The translations under genes were made by a program, and so were the position numbers. A model generated the notes under the pieces. That model worked only from the letters and a program-made list of their open reading frames with translations. It was not told the origin of the DNA and searched no databases. A DNA stretch of 49,717 nt. Origin: an uncultured beta proteobacterium (GTDB lineage: Bacteria; Pseudomonadota; Gammaproteobacteria; Burkholderiales; Burkholderiaceae_C). The stretch is from assembly GCA_903828235.1 (NCBI GenBank), contig CAIKLM010000048.1:1-49717 (forward strand). The letters run 5' to 3'. This document shows positions 38,843-49,717 of this stretch, one piece after another (the stretch's first letter is position 1; every line of letters begins with the position of its first letter).

Positions 38843-39733
38843 ATGGCACGCCCCGCATCCAGCCGTCCGGCACCGCAGCGCCCGCCGCGCCGCGGCCCGG
38901 GCGCGCGGCCACCGGTGCACGACCACGTGCCGGCCCCGGGGCCCGCCGACTTCGCGCCCACGGCCGCCCACCCGCTGCGCGTGCGCGCCCGGCGCATGAC
39001 GGCGGCGTCGCGCATCGCGCCGCACCGCCACGCCTGGGCGCAGGTGGCCTGGTCGGCCACGGGCGTGCTGCGCGTCAGTGCCGGCAGCCACACCTACATC
39101 GTGCCGCCGTCGCGCGCGGTCTGGATCCCCAGCGGCGTCGAGCACGTGGTCACCGTGGTCGAGGACGCCGAGTTGCGCACGCTGTACCTGTGGCAGGCTG
39201 CCGGCGCCTGCGGCCCGGCCGGCCTGGGCGGCGGCCGCGCCGACGACGGCGGCGGCTGGCGGCAGTCCCGGGTGCTGGAGGTCTCGCCGCTGCTGCGCGA
39301 GCTGGTCGAGCAGCTCGTGCAGCCGCCCGCCGACGCCGCGCGCGAGGCCTGCCTGGCGGCCCTGGTGCAGGACGAGCTCGCGCGCGCCCGCCCGGTACCG
39401 CTGGGCGTGGGCCTGCCCGCCGACAAGCGGCTGCGCGTGCTGTGCGAGGCCGTGCTCGACGACCCCGCGCGCCACGCCACGCTGGCCGGCTGGGCCGCTG
39501 AGTGCGGCGCCAGCGTGCGCACCATCGCGCGCCTGTTCCGCCAGGAGCTCGGCACCACCTTCGCCGAGTGGCGCCAGCAGGTGCTGCTGGCCAAGGCGCT
39601 GTCGATGGCCGCGCGCCGGCGGCCCATGGCGCACATCGCCGCCGAGCTGGGCTACGCCAGCGCCAGCGCCTTCTCGGCCATGGTGCGGCGCTCGGTGGGC
39701 GTGCCGCCGAGCCGCTTCTTCGCCTCGGCCTGA
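38843..39733 (+). CDS. AraC-family regulator with cupin sensor domain
   Basis: 296 residues. After a Pro/Arg-rich N-terminus (1-50) comes a cupin beta-barrel (RIAPHRHAWAQVAWSATGVLRV, YIVPPSRAVWIPSGVEHVV). Two helix-turn-helix motifs follow (CGASVRTIARLFRQELG, near 224, and the second in AHIAAELGYASASAFSAMVRRSVG). The pattern resembles NimR (YeaM), which represses a neighbouring MFS exporter. The divergent Fsr-type gene, 69 bases away, is the likely target. The low-complexity N-terminus and lack of a ribosome site leave a later ATG (38996) possible. Confidence 0.87.
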   Translation: MARPASSRPAPQRPPRRGPGARPPVHDHVPAPGPADFAPTAAHPLRVRARRMTAASRIAPHRHAWAQVAWSATGVLRVSAGSHTYIVPPSRAVWIPSGVEHVVTVVEDAELRTLYLWQAAGACGPAGLGGGRADDGGGWRQSRVLEVSPLLRELVEQLVQPPADAAREACLAALVQDELARARPVPLGVGLPADKRLRVLCEAVLDDPARHATLAGWAAECGASVRTIARLFRQELGTTFAEWRQQVLLAKALSMAARRRPMAHIAAELGYASASAFSAMVRRSVGVPPSRFFASA

Positions 39734-39756
39734 GTAGCCGTGAACGAATCCGTGGC

Positions 39757-39785
39757 TTGACGGCCGCCCCGCGCACCCCACATTC
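39757..39785 (+). promoter_or_regulatory. Possible nadA promoter
   Basis: TTGACG (39757-39762), five of six matches to a -35 hexamer, is followed after 16 bases by CACATT (three of six), 25 bases before the nadA start. A weak housekeeping-type promoter; no NAD-responsive operator is recognised. Confidence 0.3.
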
Positions 39786-39809
39786 CCACACTCCGATGCC
39801 GAGGACGCC

Positions 39810-40937
39810 ATGAGCGACGCCGTGCTGTTCGACTACACCCGCCAGGACGCCAGCGGCGCCTGCAGCACCCAGCACGCCTGGGCCAAGGTGCCCGCCGCGC
39901 TGCCGCCGGCCGAGCGTGCCGCGGCCCGCGAGCGCGCCGCCGCGCTGCTGCGCGCCCAGGGGGCCGTGCTGGTGGCCCACTACTACGTCGACGGCGACCT
40001 GCAGGACCTGGCCCTGGCCACCGGCGGCATCGTGGCCGACTCGCTGGAGATGGCGCGCTTCGGGCGCGACCACCCCGCGCAGACGCTGGTGGTGGCCGGC
40101 GTGCGCTTCATGGGCGAGACGGCGAAGATCCTGAGCCCGCACAAGCGCGTGCTGATGCCCGACCTGGAAGCCACCTGCTCGCTCGACCTGGGCTGCCCGC
40201 CCGAGGCCTTCGCGGCCTTCTGCGACGCCCACCCCGACCGCGAGGTCGTGGTCTACGCCAACACCAGCGCCGCCGTGAAGGCGCGCGCCGACTGGATGGT
40301 GACGAGCTCCTGCGCGCTGGCCATCGTCGAGCACCTGAAGGCACAAGGCCGGAAGATCCTGTGGGCGCCCGACCGCCACCTCGGCCGCTACATCCAGGAG
40401 CAGACGGGCGCCGACATGCTGCTGTGGAACGGCGCCTGCATCGTGCACGACGAGTTCAAGGGCCTTGAGCTCGAGCTGCTCATGGCCGAGCACCCCGGCG
40501 CGCAGGTGCTGGTGCACCCCGAGTCGCCCGCGCCCGTGGTCGCCCTGGCCGACGTGGTGGGCAGCACCTCGCAGCTGCTGAAGGCCGTGATCGAGGGATC
40601 GGCGCACGAGTACATCGTGGCCACCGACAACGGCATCCTGCACCGCATGCGGCAGCTGGCCCCGGGCAAGACGCTGATCGAGGCCCCCACCGCCGGCCGC
40701 AGCGCCACGTGCAAGAGTTGCGCGCACTGCCCCTGGATGGCGATGAACGCGCTGCAGGGCGTGCTCGGCTGCCTGGAAGAGGGCCACGGCGAGATCCACC
40801 TGCCCGAGCCCGTGCGCGCCCGCGCCGCGGGCTGCATCGAGCGCATGCTCGACTTCGTCAAGGCGCATCCGGGGGCCCTGGCCACGCCGCAGCGCGGCGC
40901 CCCGGCCGGCGTGGTGCGGGGCATCGGCGCGGCCTGA
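39810..40937 (+). CDS. nadA: Quinolinate synthase A
   Basis: 375-residue [4Fe-4S] enzyme that condenses iminoaspartate (from NadB) with dihydroxyacetone phosphate to quinolinate in NAD synthesis. The three cluster ligands align as C123 ([11 protein letters not shown]), C210 ([10 protein letters not shown]) and C307 (last Cys of [10 protein letters not shown]), each ten residues after the E. coli ligands. Other landmarks are [15 protein letters not shown] and [15 protein letters not shown] precedes the ATG. nadB, its partner, is convergent 0.4 kb downstream. Confidence 0.96.
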   Translation: MSDAVLFDYTRQDASGACSTQHAWAKVPAALPPAERAAARERAAALLRAQGAVLVAHYYVDGDLQDLALATGGIVADSLEMARFGRDHPAQTLVVAGVRFMGETAKILSPHKRVLMPDLEATCSLDLGCPPEAFAAFCDAHPDREVVVYANTSAAVKARADWMVTSSCALAIVEHLKAQGRKILWAPDRHLGRYIQEQTGADMLLWNGACIVHDEFKGLELELLMAEHPGAQVLVHPESPAPVVALADVVGSTSQLLKAVIEGSAHEYIVATDNGILHRMRQLAPGKTLIEAPTAGRSATCKSCAHCPWMAMNALQGVLGCLEEGHGEIHLPEPVRARAAGCIERMLDFVKAHPGALATPQRGAPAGVVRGIGAA

Positions 40938-40951
40938 GCGACAACGGTCGC

Positions 40952-40979
40952 TTCAGGCCGGGCCCTGGCGGGCCGATAA
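40952..40979 (+). promoter_or_regulatory. Sigma-28 (FliA)-like promoter before the ComFB-family gene
   Basis: GCCGATAA (40972-40979) is a perfect match to the -10 element of flagellar sigma-28 promoters. TTCAGGCC (from 40952) occupies the -35 place, 15 bases away counting TCAG as the core, a partial match to the TAAA/TCAAG-type element. The start codon of the downstream gene is 44 bases further. The -10 is striking; the -35 is only moderate. Confidence 0.5.
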
Positions 40980-41023
40980 GCCCGGTTGAACCCCCGAAGC
41001 CTGAGCCGGGGGCAGGAACCGCC

Positions 41024-41314
41024 ATGAGCGCCGACTTCACCACCGTCCGCAACCACAACGAGCGCGCCGTCTTCGACACGGTGCGGCAACTGGCGCCGCA
41101 GTACCCCGGGCTGGTCCACGACGCCGAACTGCTGGCCGACGTCGCCTGCGTGGCGCTGAACCGGCTGGCGCCGCGGTACATCCGCCACGAGGTCGACTTC
41201 GTGTTCTACCTGAGCGAGCGCGAGCGCAGCGAGAGCGAGCGGCACCTCGCCGAGGCCGTGGAGTACGCCTTCGGCTTCGTGCAGGCCCGCACGGCGATGA
41301 AGGCCCGGGGCTGA
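41024..41314 (+). CDS. ComFB-family (late competence) protein
   Basis: 96 residues. The pattern VRNHNERAVFDTVRQLAPQYP, LLADVACVALNRLAPRYIRHEVDFVFYLSERER is that of the ComFB family, a small all-helical dimeric fold. Cyanobacterial members have been reported as cyclic-di-nucleotide receptors affecting motility and competence; that is knowledge of relatives, not shown here. GGCAGGA lies before the ATG. It follows nadA by 86 bases but has its own sigma-28-like promoter, so a motility-linked role is more likely than one in NAD synthesis. Confidence 0.85.
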   Translation: MSADFTTVRNHNERAVFDTVRQLAPQYPGLVHDAELLADVACVALNRLAPRYIRHEVDFVFYLSERERSESERHLAEAVEYAFGFVQARTAMKARG

Positions 41315-41371
41315 GCGGGCCGCGGCCGCCGGCGGCTCATCCCCCCCGCGCGACGCAGCGCGGCGTCGTGT

Positions 41372-43009
41372 TCAGCGGCTGCGCGCCGGCCTCGTCAGCA
41401 CGGTCGGGAAGCTCACCGGCAGCGTCTGCGGGAAGTCGCGGCTGTAGTGCAGGCCGCGACTCTCGTGGCGGCGCAGGGCGCTGCGCACGATCAGCTCGGC
41501 GCACACCACCAGGTTGCGCAACTCCAGCAGGTCGCGGTTGACGCGGAAGTTGGCGTAGTAGTCGTCGATCTCGCCGCGCAGCAGCTTGATGCGGTGCAGC
41601 GCGCGCTCCAGCCGCTTGGTGGTGCGCACGATGCCGACGTAGTTCCACATCAGCAGCCGCAGCTCGTCCCAGTTGTGCGCGATCACCACCTGCTCGTCGG
41701 CGTCCTCGACCTGGCTCTCGTCCCAGGGCGGGGGCTCGGGCGCGACGGCCGCGGGCAGCCGCGCGATCGCCTCGGCGCAGCTGCGGCCCAGCACCACGCA
41801 CTCCAGCAGCGAGTTGCTGGCCAGGCGGTTGGCGCCGTGCAGGCCGGTGTAGGTGGTCTCGCCCACGGCGAACAGGCGCGGCAGGTCGGTCCGGCCGTCG
41901 AGGTCGGTGACGACGCCGCCGCAGGTGTAGTGCGCGGCCGGCACCACGGGGATGGGCTGGCGCGCGATGTCGATGCCCAGCTGGCCGCAGCGCGCGTGGA
42001 TCGTGGGGAAGTGCTCCTTCAGGAAGGCCTCGCCCTTGGCCGCGACGATGGGCCGCGCGTCCAGCCACACGTGGTCGAGGCCGTGCTTCTTCATCTCGAA
42101 GTCGATGGCGCGGGCCACGATGTCGCGCGGCGCGAGCTCGGCACGCTCGTCGTGCGCCGGCATGAAGCGCCGGCCCCCGGGGTCGCCCGGGCCGGTGGAC
42201 GGCAGCGTGAGCACCGCGCCCTCGCCGCGCAGGGCCTCGGTGATGAGGAAGCTGCGCTCCTGGGGGTGGTACAGGCAGGTCGGGTGGAACTGGATGAACT
42301 CCATGTTCGCCACCCGGCAACCCGCGCGCCAGGCCATCGCGATGCCGTCGCCGGTGGCGGTGTCGGGGTTGCTGGTGTAGCGGTAGACCTTGCCGACGCC
42401 GCCCGTGGCCAGCACCACCGCGTCGGCGGCCAGCGTCTCGACGCGGCCGCGGTCCATGTCGAGGGCGTAGACGCCGTGGCAGCGCGGCGCACCGCCGGGC
42501 GGGCCCAGGTGGCGACTGGTGATCAGGTCCACCGCCACCCAGCGCTCGCGCAGCACGATGTTCGGGTGGGCGCGGGCGCGGGCCAGCAAGGCGTCGTGGA
42601 TCGCGCGGCCGGTGGCGTCGGCGGCGTGGGCGATGCGCCGCACCGCGTGGCCGCCCTCGCGCGTGAGGTGCAGGCCCAGCGGGCCCTCGGGATCGGCCGA
42701 GAAGCCCACTCCCTGCTCCACCAGCCACTGCACGGCCGCGGCGCTGTGCTCGGCCATGAAGCGCGCGGCGTGCTCGTCGACGATGCCGGCGCCGGCCTCC
42801 TGCGTGTCGCGGACGTGGCTCTCCACGCTGTCGTCGGCGCCCAGCACGCCGACGATGCCGCCCTGCGCCCAGGCGGTGGCGCTCTCGTCGAGGTCGCGCT
42901 TGGCCAGCACCACCACGGGCCGCGAACGGGCCAGCTCCAGGGCCACCGTCAGGCCGGCCAGGCCGGCCCCCACCACGACCACCGGCCGCACGGAATGTGT
43001 TTCGCTCAT
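41372..43009 (-). CDS. nadB: L-aspartate oxidase
   Basis: 545-residue FAD enzyme that oxidises aspartate to iminoaspartate for NadA. N-terminal dinucleotide-binding [17 protein letters not shown] (near 10-26), then [20 protein letters not shown], the active-site Arg region [18 protein letters not shown], and [15 protein letters not shown] with [15 protein letters not shown]. The C-terminal helical domain resembles succinate dehydrogenase flavoprotein. E. coli NadB is 540 residues. The ATG at 43009 gives [16 protein letters not shown]. It is convergent with the ComFB gene, 57 bases away. Confidence 0.96.
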   Translation of the reverse strand: MSETHSVRPVVVVGAGLAGLTVALELARSRPVVVLAKRDLDESATAWAQGGIVGVLGADDSVESHVRDTQEAGAGIVDEHAARFMAEHSAAAVQWLVEQGVGFSADPEGPLGLHLTREGGHAVRRIAHAADATGRAIHDALLARARAHPNIVLRERWVAVDLITSRHLGPPGGAPRCHGVYALDMDRGRVETLAADAVVLATGGVGKVYRYTSNPDTATGDGIAMAWRAGCRVANMEFIQFHPTCLYHPQERSFLITEALRGEGAVLTLPSTGPGDPGGRRFMPAHDERAELAPRDIVARAIDFEMKKHGLDHVWLDARPIVAAKGEAFLKEHFPTIHARCGQLGIDIARQPIPVVPAAHYTCGGVVTDLDGRTDLPRLFAVGETTYTGLHGANRLASNSLLECVVLGRSCAEAIARLPAAVAPEPPPWDESQVEDADEQVVIAHNWDELRLLMWNYVGIVRTTKRLERALHRIKLLRGEIDDYYANFRVNRDLLELRNLVVCAELIVRSALRRHESRGLHYSRDFPQTLPVSFPTVLTRPARSR

Positions 43010-43136
43010 CGGCCTTCGCCCTGCTGCTGCGGATGTCGATTCTAGGGAGTGGGTCTCATTGCGGCGCCCCGTGAGTGGCCTCCGCCCGCCTATCATCCCG
43101 AAGACAACCAAACAAGACTCAGCGGAGACCCCCCGG

Positions 43137-44564
43137 ATGCCCGCCCCGCGCGAACCCGACCACTGGCCCGACACGCAGCGCGTCCTGCCCGGTCGCCCCG
43201 CCCGCGACGATCTCGCCGCGCCAGCGACGCAGATCGTGCGCGACAGCGAGGCCTACCTGGGCGAGGACACGGGTGACGTCGGCCGCCGCATCTCGGAGGA
43301 CCAGGTCGAGCTGTTCGTGGGCGGCGACGCCGCCATGTCGCTGCAGGCCGAGTTCCAGCGCCTGGGCCCCGAGTTCATCGCCCTGCACGACGTGGGCCTG
43401 GCGGCCTCGGTGCGCCTGCTCAACAGCATGGTGGGGCCGGCGGGTGCGCGTGTGCAGCGGCTGTCCATCCGCCGCCAGGGCCAGGGCGTGGCGCTGGCGG
43501 TCATGCTGTTCGTGGAGGTCAAGCTGGCCGACGGCAGCCCGGTGCGCGTCTACAGCACCGAGGTCCAGGCCGACGGCGCCACGCGGGCGGCGCTGGCGCG
43601 CGTGCTGCTGGCGCACAGCCGCCTGGGCGTGCTGATGGTGGGCGAACTCCCCGCGCACGCACTGACGGCCCAGCTCGCCCCGCTGCACCAGGCCATGCAG
43701 GGCCGCAGCTGGCCCAACCGCGACCTGCTGCTGGTGCCGCTGGGCTCCAGCATCGGCCTGGCCGGCCCCAGCGCGCAGCTGGCGCACCAGACGCCCGTGG
43801 CCGTGCACGTGGCGCCGCACGCCGCCAAGCCCAAGCACGTCTGGACCTTCGTCGGCGGTGCCTGGAACCGCCTGCACGGCATGCCCGGCGGCGAGCGCGC
43901 GCTGCCCACCGAGCTGTCGCGGGCGGTGCCCAGGCCCCCGGTACCGGCCACCGAGGCCATGACCGAGCCAATGCCGCTGGAGTCGCTGCGCCAGTTGCGG
44001 CCGCTGCGCGCCGCCGCCACCGCGCCGCTGACGCCGGCGGCACCCCGGGCCACGAGGCCCCAGACGGCCCCGAGCGCACCCACGCCACCGGCTGCGGCCC
44101 GGCCCGCAACGGAACCGACGACCCTGACCCTGCCGGCGGGACTGGCGATGCCGGCGGCCGTGGCGGCCTTCGCGGCCCCCACCGCCATCATGCCCATGCC
44201 GGTGCCCGGCGCGTCGGGCTGGGCGGCCTATGCCCAGCGCTGCGCGCTCGTCAAGGGCGTCCAGGCCTGCTGCGTGTTCGACATGCACTCGATGGCCGTG
44301 ATGGCGTCGTCGGGCGACGCCCCGGCGCCCGAGCGGCTCGCGCGGCAGGGCGCGGCGCTGCTGGCCTCGATGCTGGACGCATCGCGGGCGCTGGGCCTGG
44401 GCTCGCCGCAACCCGAGGCTGCCATCAGCACCGCCCACCACCACCTGATCCTGAAGCCGGTGCCGCGCCACCCCGGCGTGGCACTGCACGTGGTGCTGCA
44501 GGCCCACGGCAGCAACCTGACGCTGGCCCGCCTGCAGATCGACCGCATCGACGTGCCGGACTGA
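43137..44564 (+). CDS. Unknown protein with Roadblock-like C-terminal segment
   Basis: 475 residues, no family recognised with confidence. The N-terminal about 215 residues look globular ([45 protein letters not shown]). A Pro/Ala/Thr-rich linker covers about 265-350. The C-terminal about 105 residues ([23 protein letters not shown] ... [21 protein letters not shown] ... [21 protein letters not shown]) have the strand-helix-strand spacing of Roadblock/LC7 domains, which act in GTPase and motility regulation. GGAG lies 10 bases upstream of the ATG at 43137. It is divergent from nadB and convergent with clpB. Function unknown. Confidence 0.72.
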   Translation: MPAPREPDHWPDTQRVLPGRPARDDLAAPATQIVRDSEAYLGEDTGDVGRRISEDQVELFVGGDAAMSLQAEFQRLGPEFIALHDVGLAASVRLLNSMVGPAGARVQRLSIRRQGQGVALAVMLFVEVKLADGSPVRVYSTEVQADGATRAALARVLLAHSRLGVLMVGELPAHALTAQLAPLHQAMQGRSWPNRDLLLVPLGSSIGLAGPSAQLAHQTPVAVHVAPHAAKPKHVWTFVGGAWNRLHGMPGGERALPTELSRAVPRPPVPATEAMTEPMPLESLRQLRPLRAAATAPLTPAAPRATRPQTAPSAPTPPAAARPATEPTTLTLPAGLAMPAAVAAFAAPTAIMPMPVPGASGWAAYAQRCALVKGVQACCVFDMHSMAVMASSGDAPAPERLARQGAALLASMLDASRALGLGSPQPEAAISTAHHHLILKPVPRHPGVALHVVLQAHGSNLTLARLQIDRIDVPD

Positions 44565-44614
44565 CACGGGCCCGGCGCGGCACGTACCGCACCGCGGCCG
44601 GGCCCGCGCCCGGT

Positions 44615-47206
<2,592 letters not shown>

Positions 47207-47231
47207 GGGAAGAACCTCCGGTCTGCGCGGG

Positions 47232-47259
47232 ATGTGAGGCGCCACCGCGGCCTTTCAAG
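47232..47259 (-). promoter_or_regulatory. Sigma-32 heat-shock promoter of clpB
   Basis: On the minus strand CTTGAAA (47259-47253) is a perfect sigma-32 -35 element. After 13 bases it is followed by CCTCACAT (47239-47232), close to the -10 consensus CCCCATNT. The spacing suits RpoH promoters and the gene is a known member of that regulon. Confidence 0.75.
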
Positions 47260-47367
47260 GCCAGCGCGGCCGAACGAGGCACCCGTTTAGACTGCCTTTG
47301 ACTTCCATCAACGAAGCCCAGGGCCACGGCGACCGGGCCGCCCGAGGAGACGACACTGGATCCGAGT

Positions 47368-49557
47368 GTGAGGCCAGCCGCAGGATGGCGCAGCGCCGTC
47401 GTCGGCGGCACGGCGGGTGCCGTCGCCAGCATCGCCATCGTCATCACGCTGGGCCTGGTCGCGCTGGCACCGCTGCAGGCCGGCGCCGCCGGGGTCACGG
47501 CTGCCTTCCTCTGCGTGATCTTCGGGGCATCGGTGTATGCGCTGCTGGCGGGCAGCGCGCTGCCGACCGGCGGCCCCACCTCGGCCACCGCCGTCATCGC
47601 TGCTGCGCTGGTGGCCCGGCTGGCCGACAGCCCGGCGCTGCCACAGGGACCGGATGCCGTGCCCGCGGCGCTGGCGGCCCTGGGGCTGGCGGTGCTGGGC
47701 ATGGGCCTGCTGCAGGTCCTGATGGCCGTGGCCCGCCTGGGCAGCCTGGTGCGCTTCGTGCCGCATCCGGTGCTGGCCGGCTTCATGAACGGCGTGGCAA
47801 TCCTGATCGTGCTGGCGCAGGTGCCGGTCCTGCTGGGTCTCGATGCCGCCCGGTGGGCAGCCGACGGGTTGCGGGCGCTGTACGCCGCGCAGCCCGGCGC
47901 GCTGTTGCTCGGTCTGGCCACGGCAGGGCTGATCGTCATCCTGGCGCGCCGTGCACCTCGCTGGCCGGCGGCTCTGGTCGGCCTGGCCCTGGCCACGGTG
48001 GTCTGGCACATCGCGGCGGCGGCACTGCCGGGGCCCTGGCTCGGGCCCACGCTCGCCGCGGTGTCACCGCCACCCACCTGGCCCGGGCCGCTGGCGGCCC
48101 TGCTGGGCGACGCACGCATCCTGGACCTGGCCCGGGCCGAGGCCGGCGCGGTGCTGTCCGCGGCGCTGGTGCTGGCCCTGGTGGGCAGCCTGGAGACGAT
48201 GCTCAACCTGCGCGCCCTGGCCGGGCAGACCGATCGGCGCCACGACGAGAACCGCGAACTGCTGGCAATGGGCCTCGGCAACGTCGTGGGCGGCCTGTTC
48301 GGGGCCCTGCCGATGGTGTTGCTGCGGGCCCGCGCCCAGGCCGTGCTGCAAGCCGGCGGCATCGGGAGATCGGCGGCACTGGTCGCGGCAGCGGTGTCGC
48401 TGCTGCTGCTGACCGCCGCTGGCGGGTTGCTGGCGCTGTTGCCCAAGGCCGCGCTGGCCGGCGCCATGCTCGTGGTGGCGGTCTCGCTTGTCGATGGCTG
48501 GTCTCGCAACGTGCTGCGCCAGCGCGGCGACCACCGCGCCGCATGGACCCCGGCGCTGCTCACCATGGCGCTGGTGGCGCTGGCCACCGTGGCGCTGGGG
48601 CCCGTCACAGGGGTTGCGGTCGGCATCGCCTTGTCGGTGGCCGTGTTCGTTCGCCGCATCCGGGGCCAGACGCTGCGCTGGAGCGGCACCGCGCGGGAGC
48701 GGCCCTCGCGGCGCGTCTACCCTTTGGCGCTGGAGCAGGCGCTGGCGCCGCTGCGCAGCCAGATCGCCGTGCTCGAGCTGCAGGGCGCCGTCTTCTGGGG
48801 GAACGCGGAAAGCGTGGTCGGGCAGGCCGAGGCCGCAGCGAAGGGCCGCAGCGTGGTCGTGCTCGACCTGCGTCGGGTTGGCGCCGTCGATGAGTCGGCC
48901 GCGGTTGAACTGCTGCACCTGGAGCGCCGGCTCGCCAGCCTCGGCGTGACGCTGCTGATGGCCGGGCCGGCGGGTCCCGTGACCGACGGGCGCCCCTGGG
49001 GCGATTACCTGGCCGAGGCCGGCGGCGGGCCGCCGCTGAGCTGCTGGCCCGACGCCGACCGGGCCATCGAGCACGCCGAGCGCCTCCTCCTCGCCGAGGC
49101 CGGCGCCGGAGCCGGCCTGCTGGCGCGCGAGGTGCCGCCCGAGGAAAACCTGCTGCTGCGCGACCTGAGCCCCCGGCACGCGGAGGCCGTTCTCCGCCTG
49201 CTGCAGCCGCGCCGGCTGGCGGCGGGCGAGTGGCTGTTCCGTGAAGGCGACCCTGCCGACGCCGTGTACCTGCTGACCAACGGCTCGATCACCGTGGCGG
49301 CGCGGGGCGGCACGCGGTACGCCAGCTTCTCGCCCGGCACCATGCTGGGCGAACTGGCGGTACTGGACGGCGGCGACCGCAGCGCCGACGCCGTGGCCGA
49401 CGCTACGGCCGAGGTGCAGGTGCTGCCGTGCGGGGCGCTGGCGCAACTCACCCAGGAAGACCCTGCCCTGGCCGCCCTGCTGTACCGCCAGATCGCAGGC
49501 CACCTTGCGAACCGGCTGCGGCAGGCATCCGCAGCCTGGCGCGACGCCGCCGGCTGA
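47368..49557 (+). CDS. SulP-family anion transporter fused to STAS and cyclic-nucleotide-binding domains
   Basis: 729 residues. The membrane part (about 1-440) shows SulP landmarks: GGPTSATAVIAAAL (substrate-binding TM3 region), LVRFVPHPVLAGFMNGVAILI, SLETMLNLRALAGQTDRRHDENREL and the GNVVGGLFGALP stretch. A STAS domain follows (about 450-560, VVVLDLRRVGAVDESAAVELL). The C-terminus (about 595-720) is a Crp-like cNMP-binding domain with FREGDPADAVYLLTNGSI and GELAVLDGGDRSADAVA, keeping the Glu and Arg positions of the ligand cassette. No DNA-binding domain is attached. GTG at 47368 has GAGGAG 18 bases upstream; an in-frame CTG at 47356 is spaced better (6 bases) and could be the real start. 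Substrate (sulfate, bicarbonate or dicarboxylate) unknown. Confidence 0.85.
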   Translation: MRPAAGWRSAVVGGTAGAVASIAIVITLGLVALAPLQAGAAGVTAAFLCVIFGASVYALLAGSALPTGGPTSATAVIAAALVARLADSPALPQGPDAVPAALAALGLAVLGMGLLQVLMAVARLGSLVRFVPHPVLAGFMNGVAILIVLAQVPVLLGLDAARWAADGLRALYAAQPGALLLGLATAGLIVILARRAPRWPAALVGLALATVVWHIAAAALPGPWLGPTLAAVSPPPTWPGPLAALLGDARILDLARAEAGAVLSAALVLALVGSLETMLNLRALAGQTDRRHDENRELLAMGLGNVVGGLFGALPMVLLRARAQAVLQAGGIGRSAALVAAAVSLLLLTAAGGLLALLPKAALAGAMLVVAVSLVDGWSRNVLRQRGDHRAAWTPALLTMALVALATVALGPVTGVAVGIALSVAVFVRRIRGQTLRWSGTARERPSRRVYPLALEQALAPLRSQIAVLELQGAVFWGNAESVVGQAEAAAKGRSVVVLDLRRVGAVDESAAVELLHLERRLASLGVTLLMAGPAGPVTDGRPWGDYLAEAGGGPPLSCWPDADRAIEHAERLLLAEAGAGAGLLAREVPPEENLLLRDLSPRHAEAVLRLLQPRRLAAGEWLFREGDPADAVYLLTNGSITVAARGGTRYASFSPGTMLGELAVLDGGDRSADAVADATAEVQVLPCGALAQLTQEDPALAALLYRQIAGHLANRLRQASAAWRDAAG

Positions 49558-49717
49558 GGGGGCGCCGGGGCCGACGGCTAGCCTGGATCTTTCACGAGTG
49601 ACGTACTGGATGATTCCGGCAAGGGCCTGAGGCACGGATCGTGGCCCTGAGTGGCGCGGCGGGGGCCATTCGGCACGGTTGAGTGCTGGATGCGCGGCCG
49701 GCGGGCGTGTTTACCCC
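49558..49717. other. Right-edge intergenic sequence
   Basis: The 160 bases after the transporter stop show no supported gene, RNA, terminator or repeat. Base composition is slightly less GC-biased than the genes. A neighbouring gene or promoter may start beyond the window. Confidence 0.5.

Overview
The window reads as a high-GC chromosome segment from a betaproteobacterium of the order Burkholderiales, probably a photosynthetic member of the Rubrivivax/Roseateles/Leptothrix group. The evidence is the bchI-bchD magnesium-chelatase pair with a PpsR/CrtJ-type operator at the left edge, the C-minus (cysteine-free) L33 protein, and strong third-position G/C throughout. The genus is inferred from family knowledge; no rRNA gene is present. 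Gene density is very high: no stretch over 300 bases lacks a gene. I see no insertion sequence, prophage, CRISPR array or clear pseudogene, so this is essentially core chromosome.

Left edge (1-2160): bchI and the 5' part of bchD (cut by the window end) are read leftward from a promoter region carrying TGT-N12-ACA, preceded by tRNA-Val(CAC) and a strong hairpin. 2196-7434: dnaQ, lgt and a complete livHMGF branched-chain amino-acid ABC transporter operon, all minus strand; its likely binding protein, livK, lies 7 kb away at 14452. 7499-13678: the minus-strand run crp-like regulator, ftsK, lolA, rarA, with trxB divergent. This has the order of the enterobacterial trxB-lrp-ftsK-lolA-rarA block, with a Crp-family gene in the lrp place.

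13881-24644: rpmB-rpmG, livK, holC and pepA, then the divergent lptF-lptG pair for LPS export. Next come a CbiX-type chelatase overlapping cysB (siroheme and sulfur control), a YbdL-type methionine aminotransferase and a large FimV-like envelope protein.

24817-30402: a catabolic-looking locus with a class II aldolase divergent from a Crp/Fnr-type regulator, then an aminoglycoside-phosphotransferase-fold kinase and an ACAD10/11-type acyl-CoA dehydrogenase. The last two resemble the phosphorylation-dependent 4-hydroxyacyl-CoA route. An unknown protein, a nu-class GST and tRNA-Arg(TCT) follow.

30454-39733: a UvrD-like helicase with an unknown two-repeat protein, tRNA-Pro(TGG), an RraA-type protein with a 30-bp tandem repeat over its 3' end, an EamA exporter, a secreted alpha/beta hydrolase overlapping a ThDP enzyme, and a divergent MFS exporter/AraC regulator pair.

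39810-49717: nadA and nadB flank a small ComFB-family gene that has a sigma-28-like promoter. An unrecognised protein with a possible Roadblock-like C-terminus follows, then clpB with a sigma-32-like promoter, and a SulP transporter fused to STAS and cyclic-nucleotide-binding domains. The last 160 bases hold nothing I recognise.

The most unusual items are the ComFB gene with its flagellar-type promoter, the kinase/dehydrogenase/aldolase locus, the SulP-STAS-CNB fusion, the exact 70-residue-offset repeat protein, and the Roadblock-like protein between nadB and clpB.
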